The notes below the pieces were generated by a model that had not been told where the DNA came from, searched no databases, and saw only the letters and a list, made by a program, of their open reading frames with translations. A stretch of DNA of 11,400 nucleotides, from NCBI GenBank assembly GCA_014379815.1, contig JACMLA010000027.1, forward strand, positions 1-11,400. The letters run 5' to 3'. The translations under genes were made by a program, and so were the position numbers. The first letter of the stretch is position 1, and the number at the start of each line of letters is the position of its first letter. The stretch comes from Bryobacteraceae bacterium. GTDB taxonomy: Bacteria > Acidobacteriota > Terriglobia > Bryobacterales > Bryobacteraceae. Below are positions 7,001-11,400 of this stretch, in pieces.

Positions 7001-7205
7001 TCTTCAGACGATAAATGCCTCGTTGCTAAAAAATACGCGACTCACAGAATGGCTCACGACCCAACTGCGCCTTGAGGCTTTCAACCTTCTCAATCGCACC
7101 AACTACGACCAGCCCGATAACTTTCTGGGCTCACCAAGTTTTGGCAGCATTCTTTCTGCGGGTAGTCCGAGGCGCCTTCAGTTGGGATTGCGATTCCTCT
7201 TCTAA
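4077..7205 (+). CDS. TonB-dependent receptor with carboxypeptidase regulatory-like domain (Oar-like)
   Basis: 1042-residue outer-membrane protein. The chosen start gives a clean signal peptide, MHRQISILLAGFALTFGSSVYA/Q; the frame opens earlier (ATG 3960), but that extension is only translated repeat and spacer. A CarboxypepD_reg/Ig-like domain follows (about 26-105, with GSIYGTVADATSAPVADIPV and SDGSFRFTLLPPGLF). Next is a plug domain (about 115-235: RQLPLDGRNFYELSLLAPG, INVNGLREDTNNFLLDG). The remainder is a 22-strand-type barrel, with GGTLGGPIRKNKTFFFGDYEG at its beginning and a terminal LQLGLRFLF with C-terminal Phe, the usual barrel-insertion signal. Such receptors are highly expanded in Acidobacteriota and are thought to take up large substrates, often oligosaccharides or peptides; the ligand cannot be told. 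No classic TonB box was recognised. The 3' end overlaps the convergent ATL gene by 75 bp. Confidence 0.93.
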   Translation: MHRQISILLAGFALTFGSSVYAQTWRGSIYGTVADATSAPVADIPVTATSTETGKVRSVRSDSDGSFRFTLLPPGLFRIQAEREGFRIFTADVSVPVNAEVRLLIEMQTGARADAVTVGGTSELLKTESASVSTVVENRNIRQLPLDGRNFYELSLLAPGTLPAAQGSAGSVRGDFAINVNGLREDTNNFLLDGIYNGDPKLNGVGVAPPPDAIREFEVLTHTYDASFGRNAGGQINVVLQSGTNAFHGNAWEFFRNAAMDARNRFAPSDETSPRYQRNQFGGTLGGPIRKNKTFFFGDYEGTIRREGITRITNVPTLAERSGDFSQSPRVPINLFTQSPFPGNRIPVEFQNPVGRALVNLYPAPNRSGIGQNYVSSPVSRDRTHHFDTRVDHSFSASSELALRYSCADRSFFEPFAGSGFSRVPGYGNDIERRAQNVMASETHTFTPTLLNELRAGFNRVAFGVFQQGRETNVNRQVGLPEPWLNSRDQGLTFLSVAGYSPLGQEYNSPQHSVTNNYQIVDQATFTTGRHAIKFGGEFRRLQQNAYRDIQGRGQLSFFGITGTPIADMLLGIPTVAVRATIDNHQNLRSSSYALFAHDTFRITPTWTLSGGVRYDYTSPGVDVRDRANLYDPSRGTLVQVGTNGLPRGGYESDRNNFAPRVGLAWAPANRSFVARAAYGIYYDQSSLAPSEGLYFSPPYYDLRLYVPLGNNLLSLNDPYPVNYPRLPSSALAIQRDLRTPYAQHWNVNLQQSVSGNGVIDIGYVGTKGTGLISARDINQPRPSNAQFYVRPNQAFEDVNILESRSNSVYHSLQAKYQQRLSFGLTMVASYTLGKSIDDASSFFSSAGDANFPQDSYNLRAERGRSSFDVRQRMSLSYVYDLPLRGNRLANGWQTAGVWTFQTGRPFTVALLSDLDNSNTGRSSLGFGANDRPSVVGDADSGNSNESRWFNTAAFSIPARGTFGNAGRNILEGPSLQTINASLLKNTRLTEWLTTQLRLEAFNLLNRTNYDQPDNFLGSPSFGSILSAGSPRRLQLGLRFLF

Positions 7206-7469
7206 GCGAACGAGTTTTCGTCCGCGAACGCGCCAGCCTTCTAACTCAAGCCTCGTGATCTGCTCGAGCCCTGGAAGCCCGCTGAGACGCACCTCAAGTC
7301 CCTTGCCCACGACGCGGTGCCAGGGCACGTCCGGGGGACATGCCTTGAGTGACCACACGACTTGCCGCGCGCCTGTCGGATATCCCGCTGCTGCTGCGAC
7401 CTGAGCGTAGGTCATGACTTGACCACGTTCGATGCAGCGCACTATTGCCCGAAACTCTTCCAGCTTCAC
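7131..7469 (-). CDS. Alkyltransferase-like protein (ATL), MGMT DNA-binding domain family
   Basis: 112 residues matching the MGMT/Ogt DNA-binding domain: MTYAQVAAAAGYPTGARQVVWSL (19-41) and PWHRVV (49-54). In true O6-alkylguanine transferases the motif is PCHRV. Here Trp50 replaces the alkyl-accepting Cys, the hallmark of ATL proteins such as E. coli YbaZ and fission yeast Atl1. These bind and flip O6-alkylguanine and hand it to nucleotide excision repair without reversing it. Arg35 sits at the arginine-finger position and Tyr21 at the DNA-contact Tyr. The start is GTG 7469, because an in-frame TGA lies five codons upstream and the next ATG is residue 19. Residues 89-112 form a basic Arg/Lys-rich tail encoded antisense to the receptor's 3' end. 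The gene lies 49 bp downstream of the kinase on the same strand and may share its mRNA. Confidence 0.9.
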   Translation of the reverse strand: MKLEEFRAIVRCIERGQVMTYAQVAAAAGYPTGARQVVWSLKACPPDVPWHRVVGKGLEVRLSGLPGLEQITRLELEGWRVRGRKLVRLEEESQSQLKAPRTTRRKNAAKTW

Positions 7470-7518
7470 TGTTGTGATTGTGGCTCAGCCTGATTGGAAA
7501 ACGTGCCTGCCCGAGTAT

Positions 7519-10299
7519 TTACCGGCTGAACGTGGCGCTGGATTGTGTGGGTTCGGCAAAGATAGGGCGACCCGCTAGCGCGGATCGGAATGCCCAGAGA
7601 GTTAATGCCAGAAACCAGCCATACAACAAAAGGCCATTTCCGGAATACCAGAGGTTGAAGTCAAGCGTCGCTGCGGGGGTCATTAACGGGTTGAGAATGG
7701 AAAGAAGGGCGAACAAAGCAGTCAGGCCAAAGCGGGCAGCAACTGCAAACGCGAGTAGATTAACGGCAGCCCCGACAGCAAGCCCAAGAGGCAAGTTGGA
7801 AGCGCCGAAAGCAATGGGTAGACCGAACAAAACGCCGCAGAAGAAGACGGCGATCCAATCCTTACGGAACAGTTGTCTGAGAAGGAACAAAATCAAAAAG
7901 GTTGCCAGACAGGAAAGAACACTTTGTACAATCCCGTTGAGTATCCCGGCCAGAACAGTCCGACTACTGCCCAGCATAAAGGGAGACGGGAGAGTGTTCT
8001 CGATTACCCCGTCTCGCTTTTCAATTGCGAACATAATCAGGATAGGGATGGCCGCCAGTATCGCGGCTGCTGCGCCGATTAGCAGATCCCGTCCGGCAAG
8101 AGGATCATTCCAGCGTCCGCTTATCAGCCTCGTCCACGAGATAAGAGACTGCGGCCAGCGGCGGCGTGCCAGCGGTTCGAGGGCAATATAGAAGATCCAC
8201 AGCGACGCTGCTTTTAACAGGCCTAGTGCAATCGCTAATCCAATCATTGCAACTTCTGCCTGGCTGCGAACATGATCGGCACCAAGGGCGAAAGCAAGCA
8301 TATGCAGACCGAAGATAATACTTGCAATTCGCATCGCGCCCTGCCGGTCTCCGCGTCCAGCGAGCAAGTTTTGGCGAGCCAGAAACGCACCGCATCCAAC
8401 GACAATCGTCAATACCACCAGGGACAGTACCTGCGAAACAAATTGCCCGGGCATTTCAGGTCTTGGCTGACGGCCTGGCAGACTCCAGGGAAGTACAGTG
8501 TTGAAGTAAACGAGTCGGCCTTTCCAGGCAGCAGCTTCGATGCGAAGCTCTTCGCTGGTCAAGGAAGGTTCTTTGCCAACCCAGGCGGCACGATCGTCGG
8601 TAGCACCGTCGGACAGCCACTCCGGTTTCACTGAGCGAAATTGTGACGCATTGTAGCCAGCGGTTTGCAGTAGCGCACTCCAGTCCACAGCTTGCGTCGG
8701 CGAGCCGGGTTCTTTCTCCGGCGTAACATACTGCATCCTGAGAAGCCGGCCCTGTCCATCGAGTTGCACGTGTATCATGCCCGCCTGAACAGGCACAGGG
8801 CTGTCAGCTGTCACGCTGCCGTACACGGCACCGGCGCGAGTCGGATCGAGGTTCGTCAATTGCTCGGGGGAAGACCTGTAGGAGAAGTACATCGGCGGAT
8901 ATTTCATGTCTCTGTTCCCAGGTTTTCGCAGGTACTCCCAATATCTTGAAGAAGCGCGGTAAGCGTACGATTCGTCCGCCGGTTTGCTGGCATAGCCAAG
9001 TGCCCGCAACAGCGTTCGGGCACGTTCTGCCATAATCTCCGGACTTTTCTCAATTCCCGCGGTGTCTAGGGAGTTCATGGAGGCCAGCGTGGCCCACGTT
9101 CCTGCCAATCCTGCCAGAACAAAAATGGTAAGGATTAAGGCACGTACCGGAGTAATTCCAGTAGCCCGTCCAGCCGCCGCGACCAAAGCAGGGGAAGGTG
9201 TCTCGCCGGCTGCGAGCGCCGCCGCCAGCGGATCTCCGCCGGGCAGGGCCGCCGCAACCGCGCCGACCGATTGTGGGCGAAGATCTGGATCGGGAGAAAG
9301 GCATTGGAGAATGACTCTCTCGATCGCAGGATCCAGATCCCGGACAAAAGTTGAAGGGCTCGCGGGAATGTGGCCGTGCAGATCTTTGAGCTCCGCGAGT
9401 GAGTTTGCCTGAAGAGCCCGGTGGCCGCTGAAAAGCTCATACAGGACGAGGCCGAGCGAATAGATGTCGCTTCGAACAGTAACTTCGCGTCCCTCCAGTT
9501 GCTCGGGCGCCATATACGCGGGAGTCCCGGCGCGGATCTCCTCGGCTGCAGCCAGGCCAAAATCAACGATGACCACACTGCCTTCTCCGTCAACAAGGAG
9601 ATTGGACGGTTTCAGGTCACGATGAAGAACGCTCCGCGCGTGCGCGGCCGCAAGACCGCTACAGATCTGCCGCGCCATGTCGAGCGCTTTATCGCCCGGC
9701 ACCCGTCCAATGCGGCGAAGCAAAGAGGAAAGATCTTCGCCCTGAACATACTCCATTGACAGAAAGTAGGTTCCCTCTACCTCGCCGAGATCGTAGACGC
9801 GGCATACGTTCCGATGAGAGATCTGGCGCGCGATGCGAACTTCGGCCCGAAATCGCTCGATTGCCTGTGGAGACGCGCCGGGTGGGAGGAACTTCAGCGC
9901 TACCTGTTGTCCCAGGTTGAGGTCGGTGGCGCGATACACCTCGCCCATGCCACCCCGGCCTAACAGGCCACTGATCCGGTACCTGTCCAGCAACATGGTG
10001 CCCGGCAAATACCGGCCCTCATCTACTGTACTTGCAGACAGGTTGCCTGACCCGGAACGAGGTGCGGTGCTTTTTCCCGTACTTGAGGGAGAAGTCTCTA
10101 CCGCCACCTGCGCGGCAACGGTCATCGTCACGCTGGGCAGACCGGAGTCGACCGTTCGGCTCCCGCAATTTGCGCAGAAGGGCTTCCCTTCGTGCAACTC
10201 ACTCCGACAATTCCTGCAATGAGTAGCGGGTTTCCCCTGAGCCCCTGGTTCCAGTACAAAAATAATCTCATACTTCCGGAGTCGGTTCCGAGAAGACAA
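7519..10299 (-). CDS. Membrane Ser/Thr protein kinase with N-terminal zinc ribbon and polytopic C-terminus
   Basis: 926 residues from TTG 10299. An N-terminal zinc ribbon has CRNC (28-31) and CANC (42-45). A Hanks-type kinase domain (about 107-353) has the glycine loop GRGGMGEVY (114-122), Lys136 in VALK, Glu153, HRDLKPSN (226-233), DFG (246-248) and APE (264-266), so it should be active. The activation segment is short (GLAAAEEIRAGTPAYM), with a single Thr (259) and no cluster of phosphorylatable residues. One transmembrane helix (about 385-406) leads to a roughly 210-residue region, probably extracytoplasmic (407-617), then about eight hydrophobic helices (619 to 905). Similar long kinases are numerous in Acidobacteriota. 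The signal sensed and the substrates are unknown. The start is unsure: TTG 10299 has no clear ribosome binding site and lies 2 bp from the divergent protease GTG. A start nearer the zinc ribbon (for example CTG at 10254) would leave room for promoters. Confidence 0.93.
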   Translation of the reverse strand: MSSRNRLRKYEIIFVLEPGAQGKPATHCRNCRSELHEGKPFCANCGSRTVDSGLPSVTMTVAAQVAVETSPSSTGKSTAPRSGSGNLSASTVDEGRYLPGTMLLDRYRISGLLGRGGMGEVYRATDLNLGQQVALKFLPPGASPQAIERFRAEVRIARQISHRNVCRVYDLGEVEGTYFLSMEYVQGEDLSSLLRRIGRVPGDKALDMARQICSGLAAAHARSVLHRDLKPSNLLVDGEGSVVIVDFGLAAAEEIRAGTPAYMAPEQLEGREVTVRSDIYSLGLVLYELFSGHRALQANSLAELKDLHGHIPASPSTFVRDLDPAIERVILQCLSPDPDLRPQSVGAVAAALPGGDPLAAALAAGETPSPALVAAAGRATGITPVRALILTIFVLAGLAGTWATLASMNSLDTAGIEKSPEIMAERARTLLRALGYASKPADESYAYRASSRYWEYLRKPGNRDMKYPPMYFSYRSSPEQLTNLDPTRAGAVYGSVTADSPVPVQAGMIHVQLDGQGRLLRMQYVTPEKEPGSPTQAVDWSALLQTAGYNASQFRSVKPEWLSDGATDDRAAWVGKEPSLTSEELRIEAAAWKGRLVYFNTVLPWSLPGRQPRPEMPGQFVSQVLSLVVLTIVVGCGAFLARQNLLAGRGDRQGAMRIASIIFGLHMLAFALGADHVRSQAEVAMIGLAIALGLLKAASLWIFYIALEPLARRRWPQSLISWTRLISGRWNDPLAGRDLLIGAAAAILAAIPILIMFAIEKRDGVIENTLPSPFMLGSSRTVLAGILNGIVQSVLSCLATFLILFLLRQLFRKDWIAVFFCGVLFGLPIAFGASNLPLGLAVGAAVNLLAFAVAARFGLTALFALLSILNPLMTPAATLDFNLWYSGNGLLLYGWFLALTLWAFRSALAGRPIFAEPTQSSATFSR

Positions 10300-10301
10300 G
10301 G

Positions 10302-11400
10302 GTGAAACAAGTTGTCCAGAGTCGCCATTTTCGCTTGCTACTTTGTCTTTTGCCTGTTTTTGCCGAGGCTGCTGCTCCGCGGATCAGCAAACTTTTGACG
10401 GGAATACAGGAAAGGTCTTACGTCGTTGTCCGTTTTTCTCCCGGAATGACGGAAACGGAGCCGGACAGTATCCTCCTGCGGTCTAAGGCTCAACTTGTCG
10501 CTAATCCGGATTTGCTGCCCAACGAGCGCATGATTCTTGCAGGACCCTCTGATCTCTTACGTTTGGCCGCCGATTCCAGCGTGGTAGCCATTTATCCGGC
10601 TTCCATCGAACTCGTAACCGGGGTACCTGTCCGCGGCTGTGAGCGGACTTTCTCGGGTGAATCGGGTGACGAAGCTGAGTCAGCCGAGAACGTCGCGCAA
10701 AACTATGGTGGCTGGTACACATCCAGCGCGGGCGGCTCGCTTACCTGGTCGTTGCGCAGGCCGACAAGCCAGTGGACGGCAGACCGGCAACGGCAAGTGA
10801 TCAGTCAGGCTCTGGCAGAGTGGTCCCGCAATGCGAAAATTGACTTCACCTATTCCTCAACCGCAGACTCCCGCCACCTTTCTTTCGAGTTCCATTCCGG
10901 GCACCACGGAGACCTTTATCCCTTTGACGGACGAGGCGGATACCTGGCACACGCTTTTTATCCCGCACCCTGGAACAAGGACCCGATCGCTGGCGACCTT
11001 CACTTCGATGACGATGAAACCTGGTCGTCCGGTGGCAACCCAGACATGTACTCGGTGATGCTGCATGAGATCGGTCACGCTCTGGGGCTGCAACACGCCC
11101 AAAGGCCCGGTACCGTCATGTATCCCTACTACCGCAGCTTAATGAGCTTGCACCCGGAAGACATAGATGCACTTCGCCAGTTGTATCCTGCGAGAAATCC
11201 CTCCTCAGCTCCTGCTCCTGTGGAGCCGGAACCTGTTACACCGGAACCGCCTGCTCCGGAACTGCCCCTGCCTGAGTCAGTACCAGAATCGCCGGCACCG
11301 CAGCCCACCGTGCCTACACTGCAGCCGGAAGCTCCAGAGACGCTGACAGTCTCGGTGTCGACACCCGCATCCACGTTAGAGGCAAGTGTCGACATTAGTG
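10302..11400 (+). CDS. Secreted matrixin (M10, MMP-like) metalloprotease, C-terminus beyond window
   Basis: The frame is open from GTG 10302 to the window end (366 residues, incomplete). Signal peptide: MKQVVQSRHFRLLLCLLPVFAEAAA. Residues about 38-110 (YVVVRFSPGM ... VVAIYPASIELVTG) resemble a pro-domain. The catalytic domain (about 130-296) is close to matrix metalloproteases. HHGDLYPFDGRGGYLAHAF (201-219) and GDLHFDDDETW (231-241) carry the structural-zinc and calcium ligands (His202, Asp204, His217, His234). The active site is HEIGHALGLQH (255-265, HExxHxxGxxH), and the Met-turn is in TVMYPYY (Met273). A Pro/Glu-rich linker (298-346) follows, probably leading to a further domain outside the window. 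In-frame TAA at 10263-10265 and no intervening ATG support the GTG start. The target protein is unknown. It is divergent from the kinase gene. Confidence 0.9.
   Translation, partial: MKQVVQSRHFRLLLCLLPVFAEAAAPRISKLLTGIQERSYVVVRFSPGMTETEPDSILLRSKAQLVANPDLLPNERMILAGPSDLLRLAADSSVVAIYPASIELVTGVPVRGCERTFSGESGDEAESAENVAQNYGGWYTSSAGGSLTWSLRRPTSQWTADRQRQVISQALAEWSRNAKIDFTYSSTADSRHLSFEFHSGHHGDLYPFDGRGGYLAHAFYPAPWNKDPIAGDLHFDDDETWSSGGNPDMYSVMLHEIGHALGLQHAQRPGTVMYPYYRSLMSLHPEDIDALRQLYPARNPSSAPAPVEPEPVTPEPPAPELPLPESVPESPAPQPTVPTLQPEAPETLTVSVSTPASTLEASVDIS
11205..11340 (+). other. Pro/Glu-rich low-complexity linker coding region
   Basis: This part of the protease gene encodes irregular P-x-P and E-P repeats (PEPVTPEPPAPELPLPESVP) made of similar CCG-GAA-type codon pairs. 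It is a flexible spacer of the sort that separates a secreted catalytic domain from a C-terminal binding or anchoring domain. Slippage-prone DNA could vary in length between strains. Confidence 0.6.

Noticed and set aside
7478..8191. Plus-strand open frame of 237 codons
   Set aside because: It lies wholly antisense to the kinase's membrane helices, has shadow-like composition (rich in Arg, Ala, Ser) and no recognisable domain.
1..11400. tRNA, rRNA, riboswitch or CRISPR array
   Set aside because: No cloverleaf-like pattern, conserved rRNA stretch, or regularly spaced short repeats were seen on either strand on reading. The only clear repeat pair is the 68-mer.

Overview
The window looks like a chromosomal stretch from an Acidobacteriota, most likely Bryobacterales/Solibacter-like. 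The grounds are a large carboxypeptidase-regulatory-domain TonB receptor, a PadR gene overlapping a small membrane gene of the type that accompanies acidobacterial PadR regulators, a zinc-ribbon Ser/Thr kinase with a polytopic membrane tail, and several GTG/TTG starts with weak Shine-Dalgarno sequences. This placement is inferred from gene content. No rRNA or marker gene is present.

Layout. (1) Left block, minus strand: a NorM-type MATE efflux gene (1921 to 587), followed by a secreted esterase/lipase whose reading frame enters the last part of the MATE gene and runs off the left edge. (2) Middle cassette, plus strand (about 1960-3990): a secreted alpha/beta hydrolase broken by one +1 frameshift, then a PadR regulator, then a small two-helix membrane protein. 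The last two overlap by one base (TAATG). The cassette lies between two direct copies of a 68-bp sequence (94% identical by eye). One copy covers the start of the MATE gene. The other covers the region just before the TonB receptor. (3) Plus strand 4077-7205: an Oar-like TonB-dependent receptor of 1042 aa. (4) Minus strand: a 926-aa membrane Ser/Thr kinase (10299 to 7519) followed 49 bp later by an alkyltransferase-like (ATL) DNA-lesion-binding protein, whose last 25 codons (stop included) run antisense into the receptor gene. (5) Right edge, plus strand: a secreted matrixin (MMP-like) metalloprotease starting 2 bp from the annotated kinase start and running off the window.

Working together. 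The most suggestive unit is the PadR cassette. PadR proteins often control efflux pumps, and here the same sequence lies at the starts of a MATE pump, a secreted hydrolase and an outer-membrane receptor, with the PadR gene between the copies. A shared PadR-controlled uptake/hydrolysis/efflux module is a reasonable hypothesis, but no clean operator palindrome is visible. The kinase and metalloprotease share a divergent start region and may be co-regulated.

No tRNA, rRNA, CRISPR array, transposase or integrase was found. No gene-free stretch exceeds 300 bases; the longest is 3891-4076, which holds the second repeat copy.
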